Under the pieces are notes generated by a model. That model did no database searches. It saw only the letters and a program-made list of their open reading frames with translations, and was not told the origin of the DNA. A DNA stretch of 64,000 nucleotides. It comes from CAXXOK01 sp963666755. Its GTDB lineage: Bacteria; Bacillota; Clostridia; Christensenellales; Aristaeellaceae. Where the stretch lies: the NCBI GenBank assembly GCA_963666755.2, contig CAXXGW010000009.1, positions 2,540,480 to 2,604,479 on the forward strand, read 5' to 3'. A program made the translations under genes and the position numbers. Below, piece by piece: positions 17,655 to 25,837 of this stretch. How positions within the stretch are numbered: the stretch's first letter is position 1; every line of letters starts with the position of its first letter.

Positions 17655-18677
17655 TCAGGTGAAGTTTTCGTACTGTTCGCGCCGCAAATCGAAGGTCACG
17701 GTCACGCCGCCCCCCGGCGGCGAGGCGAGCGTAACCCGGTGCCCCAGTTTATCGCACGCCTGCTTGCACAGGTACAGCCCAATGCCGGTGCTCTTGTCCC
17801 CTTCGCGGGCCTGCCGCCCCAGCGAGCCGGTAAACCCGCAGCTGAACACCCGGGGCAAATCTTCCGCAGGGATGCCGCGGCCGTTGTCGCGCACCTCCAG
17901 CACCAGCGGCTCCCGCAGGGCTACGGTTATTTCCCCGCCGACGGGCGCATACTTGAGCGCGTTGGTCAGCGCCTGGGTAATGGCCATGCCCAGCCACTTG
18001 GGGTCGGACAGGGCCACGCCCGCAAACGGCGCCATATTCAGGCGAATGTGGCGGTACGTAAACAGCGGCCGCAGTTTTTTGACCAGCGAGCAGCAAAGCG
18101 GGTACAGCGGCACCTCGGTCAAGGCCAGATCGTTATGCAGGCTTTGCAGGCGCTGGTACCCCAGCGCGGCATCGGCGTACTGGCTGATCCTGAACACCTG
18201 CTGGCGCAACAGCTCCCGGTCTACCGGCTCGTCACTCTGCGCCATCAGGTCCAGCGCCGCGATGGGGGTCTTGATCTGGTGTACCCAGAGGGTGAAGTAA
18301 TCCAGCCGTTCCCGCTCGGCGTCGGCGGCAGCCTGCGCATCGTCGGTGCGCGCGGCCAGATAGTGCGCCGCCAGCGCGCGGTAGCAGCGCTCCGGCTCGG
18401 TTTCGGCGGCAGGCAGCGCGGCCTCGTCGGGCGGCGGGTTGCGCAGCGCCTCCCACAGGGCCAACTGCCGCGCCGCGTAGCGGATAAAGGAACGGACGCC
18501 CAATATACCGACCGCCGCGCCCACCAGCAGCAGCGTATACGTCAGCTCCTGAAACCGGCCCCAGCCCAACGCGTGCAGTCCCACAAACGCCGCGGGGATC
18601 AGCAACGACGCCCAGAGCGCGCCGCGCATCACGCCGTACCAGCCGCGCACCAGCGCCCAGAAGCGCTTTCCGTTCAT
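17655..18677 (-). CDS. BceS-type intramembrane-sensing histidine kinase
   Basis: A 340-residue kinase with two closely spaced N-terminal membrane segments (~residues 20-38 and 45-62) and almost no extracellular loop, as in BceS-like kinases that receive the signal from their transporter. Phospho-acceptor in LWVHQIKTPIAA (His near residue 131), N-box LTNALKYAP, G1 DNGRGIP, and G2 STGIGLYLCK are present. It overlaps the response regulator stop by 4 bases. An 83-bp gap leads to the ATPase frame. Expected to phosphorylate the adjacent BceR-type regulator on envelope stress. Confidence 0.93.
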   Translation of the reverse strand: MNGKRFWALVRGWYGVMRGALWASLLIPAAFVGLHALGWGRFQELTYTLLLVGAAVGILGVRSFIRYAARQLALWEALRNPPPDEAALPAAETEPERCYRALAAHYLAARTDDAQAAADAERERLDYFTLWVHQIKTPIAALDLMAQSDEPVDRELLRQQVFRISQYADAALGYQRLQSLHNDLALTEVPLYPLCCSLVKKLRPLFTYRHIRLNMAPFAGVALSDPKWLGMAITQALTNALKYAPVGGEITVALREPLVLEVRDNGRGIPAEDLPRVFSCGFTGSLGRQAREGDKSTGIGLYLCKQACDKLGHRVTLASPPGGGVTVTFDLRREQYENFT

Positions 18678-19351
18678 ACGTCCTCCACCAGGTAGCCCTG
18701 ACCTTTGCGCGTGACAATAAAGTCCGTTAACCCCAGCTCCTCCAGCTTTTTACGCAGGCGCGCAACGTTCACGGTCAGGGTGTTGTCATCAATAAAACAA
18801 TCGCTGTCCCACAGGCGCTGCATCAGGGTATCGCGGCCCACCACCGCGCCCTGGTGCTCCATCAGCGTTTGCAGGATGCGGCACTCGTTGCGCGTCAGTT
18901 CCAGCTTCTGCTCGCCATAGCGCAGCACGCTCTGCGCGGCGTCCAGCGTGGCCCCGCGGTGCGTCGGCGCGGCGGAGGCTGCGGCAAAATCATAGCTGCG
19001 GCGCATCAGCGCGCCGATTTTTGCGACCACCACATCCAGATCAAACGGCTTGGTGATAAAATCATCGCCGCCCATGGACATCGCCATGACCATATCCATG
19101 CTGCCGGTGTTGGAGGAGATGAACACGATCGGCGCGGTGGAATGCCTGCGGATGCGCTCGCACCAGTAATAGCCGTTAAAATAAGGCAGGGTGCAGTCCA
19201 TCAGCACCATGTGGGGCGCGGTACGCAGAAATTCGGCCTCCACATCCTCCAGCGCTTCGCAGGCGAAGGCATCGTACCCCCAGCGGCACAGCCCGGCGCA
19301 CAACAGCCGGGCAATGGTGGGGTCGTCCTCCACGATCATGATTTTGAGCAT
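18674..19351 (-). CDS. BceR-type OmpR-family response regulator
   Basis: A 225-residue regulator: receiver domain (EDD acidic pair near residue 8, phospho-Asp in LMDCTLPYFNGYYWC at ~51, Thr/Ser FISSNT, Lys in TKPFD) and a C-terminal winged helix (LTRNECRIL, DDNTLTVNVARLRKKL). The DCTLPYFNGYYWCERIR pattern is characteristic of BceR-like regulators. First gene of the bceRSAB-type unit, reading away from mscL. No BceR operator was assigned with confidence; the promoter lies directly upstream. Confidence 0.94.
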   Translation of the reverse strand: MLKIMIVEDDPTIARLLCAGLCRWGYDAFACEALEDVEAEFLRTAPHMVLMDCTLPYFNGYYWCERIRRHSTAPIVFISSNTGSMDMVMAMSMGGDDFITKPFDLDVVVAKIGALMRRSYDFAAASAAPTHRGATLDAAQSVLRYGEQKLELTRNECRILQTLMEHQGAVVGRDTLMQRLWDSDCFIDDNTLTVNVARLRKKLEELGLTDFIVTRKGQGYLVEDV

Positions 19352-19383
19352 CGTAAACCTCCCCGCGTTGGATTGCTGCGTCC

Positions 19384-19413
19384 ATTATAGCGCCCCGGGG
19401 CGGAAGGTTGCAA
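19384..19413 (-). promoter_or_regulatory. Promoter of the BceRSAB-type operon
   Basis: On the minus strand TTGCAA (19408-19413) and TATAAT (19384-19389) are 18 bp apart, about 33 bases before the response regulator start. Back-to-back with the mscL promoter. Confidence 0.65.
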
Positions 19414-19420
19414 CTGCAGC

Positions 19421-19449
19421 TTGTCAAACGCCCAAAGCAGGCGTACAAT
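19421..19449 (+). promoter_or_regulatory. Promoter of mscL
   Basis: TTGTCA (19421-19426) and TACAAT (19444-19449) with a 17-bp spacer, 31 bases before the mscL ATG. Confidence 0.7.
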
Positions 19450-19479
19450 AAGGAAAATCTGGTTGCGGAGGGAACACGG

Positions 19480-19932
19480 ATGAAGAAGTTCTTCACGGAT
19501 TTCAAGGCGTTCGTCATGCGCGGCAATGTGCTGGATCTGGCCGTTGGCGTCATGATCGGCGGCGCGTTCGGCAGCATCGTCAGCTCCCTGGTCAACGACA
19601 TTTTTATGCCGGTTATCGGGCTGCTCCTCGGCGGGCTGAACGTGTCGGGCGCGTTTTTCGCGCTGGACGGAAAGGCGTACGCATCCAAGGAAGCCGCGGC
19701 GGCGGCAGGCATCGGCACGCTCAACTACGGCATGTTCGTGCAAAAGATCATCGACTTTTTAATTATGGCCTTCTGCGTATTTCTGGTGCTTAAGCTGATG
19801 ACCCGCCTGATGCCCAAAAAGCCCGCCAAGGAAGCGCGCAAGTGCCCATACTGCCTGCAGCCCATCGCCGACGAGGCGACACGTTGCCCGCACTGCACCA
19901 GCCAGCTGAACGATCCGCCCAAGCTGGATTGA
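19480..19932 (+). CDS. mscL: Large-conductance mechanosensitive channel with C-terminal zinc ribbon
   Basis: A 150-residue MscL that opens under membrane tension to release solutes on hypo-osmotic shock. N-terminal helix MKKFFTDFKAFVMRGNVLDLAVGVMIG with the pore-lining glycine-rich TM1, then TM2 (residues ~88-108, QKIIDFLIMAFCVFLVLKLM). After TM2, instead of the plain helical bundle, a CPYC-x(n)-CPHC ribbon (residues ~125-143) is appended; similar tails exist in some Firmicute MscL proteins. The ATG at 19480 has GGAGGGA upstream. Monocistronic, followed by a terminator. Confidence 0.95.
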   Translation: MKKFFTDFKAFVMRGNVLDLAVGVMIGGAFGSIVSSLVNDIFMPVIGLLLGGLNVSGAFFALDGKAYASKEAAAAAGIGTLNYGMFVQKIIDFLIMAFCVFLVLKLMTRLMPKKPAKEARKCPYCLQPIADEATRCPHCTSQLNDPPKLD

Positions 19933-19945
19933 TCTCGCCCCCCAC

Positions 19946-19988
19946 GCGCCCCCGCGGTCGGCTAACGACCCCGGGGGCGCTTCGTTTT
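19946..19988 (+). terminator. Terminator after mscL
   Basis: Stem GCGCCCCCG / CGGGGGCGC with an inner CGGTCG/CGACC stem, then TTCGTTTT. Confidence 0.85.
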
Positions 19989-20053
19989 GGTGCTTGCATT
20001 GCCTATCCGCCCGTGCTAGGATAGGGCGTGCCGCCACAGCGGACGAACAGGGG

Positions 20054-21457
20054 ATGGGTCTCGCTTTGTTGCTGACTAGAGATCGGGATTTTTACCGCCA
20101 GATTCTTCGGCTGACCGGCTTCATCGCCATGCAGAACGTGATCGCCTGTTTTGTGGGCCTCGCGGACAATGTGATGATCGGCGCCTACTCGCAGGATGCC
20201 CTCTCCGGCGTCGCGCTGGCTAATCAGGTACAGTTTCTTTTGCAGATGCTGGCGGGCGGGCTGGGCGAAGGTATGGTGGTGATCGCCGCCCAGTACTGGG
20301 GCACCCGGCGGTTGGAGCCGATCCGGCGGGTGCTTGCCATCGCGCTGGTGTCCGCCATGGGGCTGAGCCTGCTTTTCTTTGGCATTGCGCGCTGGCTGCC
20401 GGGCCCGACCCTTAGCCTGCTGACCGCCGATACCGGCGCGATTGCCGAAGGCGCGGCCTATATGCGGGTCATCGCCTACAGCTACCCGTTCTTCTGCACG
20501 GGCATGATCGTGCTGGCCGCGCAGCGCAGTATTGAAAACGTATCGGTAGGCATCGCGGCGTCGCTGGCCGGGTTGTTTGTGAACATCGGGCTGAACTGGA
20601 TGCTCATCTTCGGCAACCTCGGCTGCCCCCGCCTCGGCGCGCAGGGCGCGGCACTGGCCACGCTGGTGGCGCGCATTGTGGAATGGAGCGTCGCGGTGGG
20701 CTACACCGTGTGGACGGATCGCAAGCTCGCCATGCCGCCCGCCTATTTTGCCAAACTGGACGGCGCGCTGTTCAAGGATTACCGCCGTTACGGCTTCCCG
20801 GTGCTGATGGCCAGCGGCAGTTGGGGCATCGCCATGCTGATCCAGACGGCGGTGCTGGGGCACCTGGGCTCCGACGCGATTGCGGCCAACGCCATTGCCA
20901 ACTCGATTTTCCAGGTGATCGCGGTGGTCACCTACGGCATTTCCTCAGCCAGCGGCGTATTTGTGGGCAAGGTGGTAGGCAGCGGCGACCACAGCAGGCT
21001 CAGGGAATATGTGCGCACCTTACAGGTGCTGTATTTGATGATCGGTGTCTTTTCCAGCGCCGCGCTGTTCCTCTGCAAGGATGCGATTCTGGCGATTTAC
21101 GCGGTATCCCCCAGCGCCGAGGCGATGGCCAACCGGTTTATTCTGGTGCTGTGCGTTACGGTGTTCGGCACCGCGTACCAGAACCCCGTGCTCACCGGCG
21201 TGGTGCGCGGCGGCGGGGATACCAAGTTTGTGTTTTATAACGATCTGGTTTTTATGTGGGGCATCGTGCTGCCCGCCAGCTTCCTAACGGCGTTTGTGTT
21301 CCACAGCGATCCGGTGGTGGTGTTTGCCTGCCTCAAGGCGGATCAGGTGCTTAAAAGCTTTGTGGCCATCTGGAAGGTGAACGGCTACGGCTGGGTGCGC
21401 CGCGTGACGCGCGACGGCGAGGGCACGCCGCCGCAACCGGTGACGCAGGCGCCATAA
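20054..21457 (+). CDS. MATE-family multidrug/sodium efflux transporter
   Basis: A 467-residue inner-membrane protein with about twelve hydrophobic segments in two related halves, typical of MatE transporters that export cationic or metabolite substrates using a Na+ or H+ gradient. Recognisable segments: LADNVMIGAYSQDALSGVALANQ near the N terminus and LGSDAIAANAIANSIFQ in the second half. I chose the ATG at 20054, just before the family's N-terminal region; the ribosome site (CAGGGG) is weak. Substrate unknown. A different-composition region follows. Confidence 0.9.
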   Translation: MGLALLLTRDRDFYRQILRLTGFIAMQNVIACFVGLADNVMIGAYSQDALSGVALANQVQFLLQMLAGGLGEGMVVIAAQYWGTRRLEPIRRVLAIALVSAMGLSLLFFGIARWLPGPTLSLLTADTGAIAEGAAYMRVIAYSYPFFCTGMIVLAAQRSIENVSVGIAASLAGLFVNIGLNWMLIFGNLGCPRLGAQGAALATLVARIVEWSVAVGYTVWTDRKLAMPPAYFAKLDGALFKDYRRYGFPVLMASGSWGIAMLIQTAVLGHLGSDAIAANAIANSIFQVIAVVTYGISSASGVFVGKVVGSGDHSRLREYVRTLQVLYLMIGVFSSAALFLCKDAILAIYAVSPSAEAMANRFILVLCVTVFGTAYQNPVLTGVVRGGGDTKFVFYNDLVFMWGIVLPASFLTAFVFHSDPVVVFACLKADQVLKSFVAIWKVNGYGWVRRVTRDGEGTPPQPVTQAP

Positions 21458-21898
21458 TGCGGTGCAATGCACGACAGCCAATGCCGCCGGAACTTTTTCA
21501 CTAAGGCAACAACGCTTCCATTCGTAAGTGTCGGCAGTCATGGCTTCCACACTACGATGGAAGCTACCAAAACCAGCCAAAGCCGTGCTTCAAACATATG
21601 GAGCACGGCTTTAGTGTTGGAGCACGAGAACATGCGATTGATATTCAAGAGCAGAGAATCGCTTGAACTCGTCTATTATTTCTTCAGTTTCGGGCTTTAT
21701 ACCCAGACCTTCAAGTCTGACGGCTTCATATAGAGTGAATGCACGCACCTATTCGCAATACCTTTTTGTGCCATCGACCCCCACATGGAGCATGGAATGC
21801 GAATGTCTGATAAGCAAGTAAAAAGTATCTACATATTTGGAGCACCATTACGCAATTTTCCGTGCTCCGTACCACATGCACAGCTTGCCCGTTTACGT
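21458..21898. other. Lower-GC intergenic island
   Basis: This 440-bp stretch is visibly more AT-rich than its surroundings. It contains a hairpin (21579-21612, 11-bp arms AAAGCCGTGCT / AGCACGGCTTT) and a small leftward open frame (21611-21748). The rightward 88-codon frame beginning at 21467 has no ribosome site or coding signature and I reject it. Nothing marks an insertion sequence, but decayed acquired DNA is plausible. Confidence 0.55.
21611..21748 (-). pseudogene. Small hypothetical ORF, possibly the 3' end of a frameshifted gene
   Basis: A 45-codon frame on the minus strand starting GTG reads like real protein: AFTLYEAVRLEGLG, then PETEEIIDEFKRFSALEYQ. It ends inside the arm of the 21579-21612 hairpin, which would then act as its terminator. 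Immediately upstream, in another frame, ATG at 21772-21774 starts MAQKGIANR after a GGGGG site. Joining the two would need a one-base frameshift, so this may be a decayed gene of ~55 codons. Family not recognised. Confidence 0.35.
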
Positions 21899-22648
21899 CT
21901 ACTCTTCCGGCGGCGGCTTTGGCATCCCCGCGCCGGGCGTTTTCTGCCAGAGTCCGTACTGCGCATCGTTACGCAGGGCGGCCAGCATGTTTTCCTGCAA
22001 ACGTGGGTAACGCCGCGCCAGATCACGGAGCAGCTGTTTCATTTCCTGCCGCCGGGTGTGCCCGTTCACAGGGCAGACGCTTTCAAGCACCGGCAGCGAA
22101 AGCCTGCGCTGCGCGGAGAGGATTTCTTTCTCCGGCATGAGAACCAGCGGACGGATGACCGTCACGCCCGCCCCATCCAGCACTGTGCGCGGTTGAAAGG
22201 TGTGCAGCCGCCCCTCAAAAAGCACGCTCATCAGCAGCGTTTCCAGCGCATCGTCCCGGTGGTGTCCCAGCGCCAGTTTGTTGCAGCCCAGCTCCCGGCA
22301 CAGCGCGCAGAGCATCGCGCGCCGCATGCGCGCACACAGCGCGCACGGGCTTTTCCGCTGCGGCTGCGCAAACAGGATGGTATACAGGTCCGTATGCCGG
22401 ATGGTCAGCGGTACGGCAAGCGTTTCGCACAGCGCCTCGATGGCACGGGTGTCCGGCGGCGGCTCGCCCATGGTCAGCATCACGGCGTGCAGGGTAAAAT
22501 CGCCCTGCATCCGGCGGTACAGGGCCAGCGCACGCAGTAACAGCAGGCTGTCCTTGCCGCCGCTTACGCCAACCGCCACGTGGTCGCCCGGGGCAATCAT
22601 GCCGTACTCCTGATCGGCGCGGCGCAGGTAGCCCAATGTGGCTTGCAT
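21899..22648 (-). CDS. TtcA-family PP-loop ATPase (tRNA thiolation-like)
   Basis: A 249-residue adenine-nucleotide alpha-hydrolase. PP-loop SGGKDSLLLL at residues ~32-41; CALCARMRRAMLCALC provides two CxxC pairs near residues 105-120, as in the TtcA/TtuA group that bind an Fe-S cluster for sulfur transfer to tRNA. The motif GHHRDDALETLLM is also typical. The ATG at 22646-22648 has AAGGAGG upstream; the frame continues 81 codons further as a shadow of the neighbouring gene. It follows the large membrane protein gene by 14 bases and is probably co-transcribed. The exact tRNA position is not established. Confidence 0.85.
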   Translation of the reverse strand: MQATLGYLRRADQEYGMIAPGDHVAVGVSGGKDSLLLLRALALYRRMQGDFTLHAVMLTMGEPPPDTRAIEALCETLAVPLTIRHTDLYTILFAQPQRKSPCALCARMRRAMLCALCRELGCNKLALGHHRDDALETLLMSVLFEGRLHTFQPRTVLDGAGVTVIRPLVLMPEKEILSAQRRLSLPVLESVCPVNGHTRRQEMKQLLRDLARRYPRLQENMLAALRNDAQYGLWQKTPGAGMPKPPPEE

Positions 22649-22662
22649 TCCGCTCCGCCTCC

Positions 22663-24606
22663 TTAGCTGTGCGCGGACTGCGGAGCACGTGCTCCGGCCA
22701 GCACAGACGGGAGCACCGCGCACAGGGCAAACGGAGCACCGAGCACCAGCGGCAGCGCATACCGCGTGCCCGCCGGAAAGCCCGCCGAAAACAGGCAGGC
22801 TACCAGCGTCATCAGCGGCGGCAGCCAAAGCCACCCCAACCCGCGGCGATCGGCCCGGCGGGTCAGCCACAGGCCGAACAGCGCGACCCACGCATACAGC
22901 CCCACCGCATCCAACTGGGCAAACAGCGGCAGGCTACGGTAGCTGCGCTCTAGGCTGTCCAACCGGTCGTGATACCCCTGCAACGCGGCAGGGTGCGCGA
23001 ATGTATAGGCATGCGGGTATTTGGCGGAATCCTGCTCCGGCATCGTGGATACCGTGGGGTTGCGCGTATCGAACGGGTCCAGAAACCCGCCCGAAAGCGA
23101 CCAGAACGCGTGGAAGGCCGTCAGCGGGTGCTCCGCCGAAAGTCTGGCCCAAACCCCCACATAGCGGAGCACGTCTTCCCCGGTATGGCCGTTCCAATAG
23201 CGAAACAGCTTGCGTACCCCATCGGAGCTGTGGGGCGCGTAGGCGTCGGCCAGCGCGTCCGCCTCCAGCAGGCGGTCGAGGACGGCCTTGTCGTTGGCGG
23301 TTACGGCTTGCGGGTCATTGCGCACAATGCGCGCCGTCTGCTGGAAGGCAACGCCCAGCAAATCCGGCGTGCTCTCCGGCACATACGCAAGCATGGGCAC
23401 CACCCAGCCTTGGAAGGCACCGGCCAGTAGAAGTGGCAGGAGCAACACGGCCAACGCACGGCCGAAGGGGGCAAAGCGGCGCGGCAGTTTTTCCGGCTTA
23501 CCGACCGTGCCCGGTTCATGCCCCTGTTTAGCCGGGAGCACGGCAGTTTTCGCAGCTTTCCATTGGAGCACCGCGAGCACCGCCGTAACCGGCACCACCA
23601 CCAGAGCGCCGTTGGGTCGCAACAGAAGCAGGAGGAGCGCACTCAGCCCGTAAAGCACGCGCCAGCGCGCGCTTGCGGGCAACCGCTCCCGGTGCAGCAG
23701 CGCGTGCGCGAGGCAAACCATGTACACCAGAAACATCGCCGTGTAAGGTACATCCTTAATCACATGGGCGGCGTTGCCCATCGCCATCGGCACCAGCGCA
23801 AAAAACACCGTCAGCCCCAACCGCAGTGCGCGGGGCGCCCCCTCACGGGCTAAAAACGCTATGCACAGGGCCATGCTCCCCGCCAGCGCCAGCGTCTGCA
23901 AGGCTGTGCAGAGCGCCAGCCCGAACGTATCACCGCCCAGCGCCGCGCCCAGCCGGAAGGTGCCGCCCAGCAGCAGCGTATATGCGGGCGGGTGATCCGC
24001 CGTCCACACAATCTCTCCGCTAAACTGTTGCAGCACACGACCCGCGTCCACCGAAAGCGCGCCCGGGTAACGCGCGAGCCACGAAGGCAGCCACGCACAG
24101 AGGATCACTGCCATGCAGGCGAGCGCCTCCCGTACTGCGCGCTGGGCCGTAAGCGGCTTTGCCGGGCGCAGCGCGGCCGCGAGGCGCGGCAGCGCGCGCA
24201 ACAGCGCCCGCAGCCCCAGCCAGAAAAGCGCAAACAGCCCCGCCGTTTTGCCAGCCAGCAGCAGCAGATGCCTGCCGCTCAAGAAATCCGTAAGCACGCC
24301 GTCATCCACGCGGTACGCCGCGCCCAGTGCACCGGCCAGCGCAAACAAAAGCGCCAGCGGAGTCAGCCGCAGCCGCTCCCCTCTGCGCCACGGCGCCGGG
24401 CCGCGTAACGCGTACGCGTACAGGGCGCACAAGGCGGCCCAGAGCAGCGTTCCGGCGGCCGCCTGCTCGCGCACCGTGCCAAGCAGCGTTTCCAGCCAGC
24501 AGAGCGTGCATGCGCCCGCCACCGCATCCACAGGGGCAAGCAGCAGCGCCACGGTGCTCACCAGCGCGAGCAGCGCTGCTGCCGCACCCTTCACAAGTGT
24601 TTTCAT
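22663..24606 (-). CDS. Polytopic membrane protein, DUF6020/glycosyltransferase-C-like
   Basis: A 647-residue protein with roughly twelve hydrophobic segments. The region YPGALSVDAGRVLQQF ... TADHPPAYTLLLGG resembles large membrane proteins of Firmicutes (DUF6020-like) whose acidic motif after the first long loop recalls GT-C glycosyltransferases that use lipid-linked sugars. A soluble loop lies at residues ~440-570 between the later membrane segments. GGAGG stands 6 bases before the ATG at 24604-24606; the upstream open frame is compositional. Likely works in envelope polysaccharide or lipid-linked sugar assembly, but this is inferred from fold-level similarity only. Confidence 0.75.
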   Translation of the reverse strand: MKTLVKGAAAALLALVSTVALLLAPVDAVAGACTLCWLETLLGTVREQAAAGTLLWAALCALYAYALRGPAPWRRGERLRLTPLALLFALAGALGAAYRVDDGVLTDFLSGRHLLLLAGKTAGLFALFWLGLRALLRALPRLAAALRPAKPLTAQRAVREALACMAVILCAWLPSWLARYPGALSVDAGRVLQQFSGEIVWTADHPPAYTLLLGGTFRLGAALGGDTFGLALCTALQTLALAGSMALCIAFLAREGAPRALRLGLTVFFALVPMAMGNAAHVIKDVPYTAMFLVYMVCLAHALLHRERLPASARWRVLYGLSALLLLLLRPNGALVVVPVTAVLAVLQWKAAKTAVLPAKQGHEPGTVGKPEKLPRRFAPFGRALAVLLLPLLLAGAFQGWVVPMLAYVPESTPDLLGVAFQQTARIVRNDPQAVTANDKAVLDRLLEADALADAYAPHSSDGVRKLFRYWNGHTGEDVLRYVGVWARLSAEHPLTAFHAFWSLSGGFLDPFDTRNPTVSTMPEQDSAKYPHAYTFAHPAALQGYHDRLDSLERSYRSLPLFAQLDAVGLYAWVALFGLWLTRRADRRGLGWLWLPPLMTLVACLFSAGFPAGTRYALPLVLGAPFALCAVLPSVLAGARAPQSAHS

Positions 24607-24710
24607 GAACGGCCTCCGTTTCGGCGGAATAGGGAAACCGCCCCGCGGGACGGGCCTGTGCGCGCAATGCGCCGGAGGGCCGTCCGCGGGGCGGAGCGGA
24701 GCGGGCTGGC

Positions 24711-25646
24711 TCAGGCTTTGCCGTTGCAGCCCAGCACGTTCACGATTTTGTGCCGTACCATGGTGCGGATGCCGTCGCGGGCGTCGCTCAGGTACTGGCG
24801 GGGGTCGAAGTGATCCGGATGCTCGGCAAAGTGCTTGCGTACCTCGGCGGTAAACGCCAGGCGCAGGTCGCTGTCGATGTTGATCTTGCACACTGCCATG
24901 CTGGCGGCCTTGCGGAGCATTTCCTCAGGCACGCCCTGCGCGCCGGGCATTACGCCGCCGAACTGGTTAATCATCTGCACATATTCGGGGATGACGCTGC
25001 TGGCGCCGTGCAGCACAATCGGGAAGCCCGGCAGCCGACGGCCGACCTCCTCCAGAATGTCGAAGCGCAGCTTGGGCTCGCCCTTGAACTTGAAGGCGCC
25101 GTGGCTGGTGCCGATGGCGATGGCGAGGCTGTCGCAGCCGGTGCGCTTCACAAACTCTTCCACCTCGTCGGGGTGGGTATAGGAGCTATCTTCGGAGGAG
25201 ACTTTCACATCGTCCTCCACGCCGGCCAGACGGCCCAGCTCGGCCTCGACGGTTACGTAACGGCTCTGGCTGTGCGCATACTCCACCACGCGGCGGGTCT
25301 GCTCAATGTTCTCTTCAAAGGCCATGTGGCTGCCGTCGATCATCACGCTGGTGAAACCGCCGTCGATGCAGCTTTTGCAGGTTTCAAAATCGGGGCCGTG
25401 ATCCAGATGCACCACGATGGGCAGATCGGTATCCTCAATGGCGGCCTCAATCATCTTCATCAGGTAAACATGCTTGGCATACTTGCGCGCGCCCTTGCTG
25501 ACCTGCAGGATCAGGGGCGCGTTTTCCAGCTTGGCCCCTTCGGTAATACCCTGAATGATCTCCATATTGTTGACGTTGAAAGCGCCGATCGCGTACCCGC
25601 CCGCATAGGCTTTCTTGAACATTTCCTGTGTATTGACCAACGGCAT
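24711..25646 (-). CDS. fba: Class II fructose-bisphosphate aldolase
   Basis: A 311-residue zinc-dependent aldolase of glycolysis/gluconeogenesis (fructose-1,6-bisphosphate to DHAP and glyceraldehyde-3-phosphate). Seen: GAFNVNNMEI near the N terminus, zinc ligands in VVHLDHGPDFETC, EAELGRLAG, TSHGAFKFKG and the LHGASS zinc/phosphate segment, then KINIDSDLR. Length and motifs fit the gut-Firmicute class IIb type; a related tagatose aldolase is possible but less likely. GAGGAGGAA precedes the ATG. An extended -10 (TGGTATAAT, 25678-25686 minus) lies 32 bases upstream. Confidence 0.95.
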   Translation of the reverse strand: MPLVNTQEMFKKAYAGGYAIGAFNVNNMEIIQGITEGAKLENAPLILQVSKGARKYAKHVYLMKMIEAAIEDTDLPIVVHLDHGPDFETCKSCIDGGFTSVMIDGSHMAFEENIEQTRRVVEYAHSQSRYVTVEAELGRLAGVEDDVKVSSEDSSYTHPDEVEEFVKRTGCDSLAIAIGTSHGAFKFKGEPKLRFDILEEVGRRLPGFPIVLHGASSVIPEYVQMINQFGGVMPGAQGVPEEMLRKAASMAVCKINIDSDLRLAFTAEVRKHFAEHPDHFDPRQYLSDARDGIRTMVRHKIVNVLGCNGKA

Positions 25647-25677
25647 GTGAGATTCCTCCTCCGTTTCGATTCGGTTT

Positions 25678-25686
25678 ATTATACCA
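25678..25686 (-). promoter_or_regulatory. Extended -10 promoter of fba
   Basis: TGGTATAAT on the minus strand, a perfect -10 with TGn extension, 32 bases before the aldolase ATG. The -35 is poor. Confidence 0.55.
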
Positions 25687-25751
25687 AATTACGCCGTGCT
25701 TGGCTACCCCCGGGCCTTATTTTGCCCCGTGAAATGACGCTTCCGGTCGCC

Positions 25752-25780
25752 TTGACAAACGTAACAGTCGTCGTTATAAT
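25752..25780 (+). promoter_or_regulatory. Promoter of the ABC importer operon
   Basis: Perfect TTGACA (25752-25757) and TATAAT (25775-25780) with 17 bp between: the strongest promoter in the window. Just downstream, TAGG(TAAATT)CCTA at 25789-25802 is a small dyad that could be an operator; no known binding consensus matched. Confidence 0.85.
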
Positions 25781-25837
25781 GTTAAAACTAGGTAAATTCC
25801 TATCCAAAATCCCCATAACAGAAAGGACGCATGCCTT

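Noticed and set aside
21467..21733. An 88-codon rightward frame in the low-GC island
   Set aside because: No ribosome site, odd composition, and overlap with the hairpin and a more convincing leftward frame.
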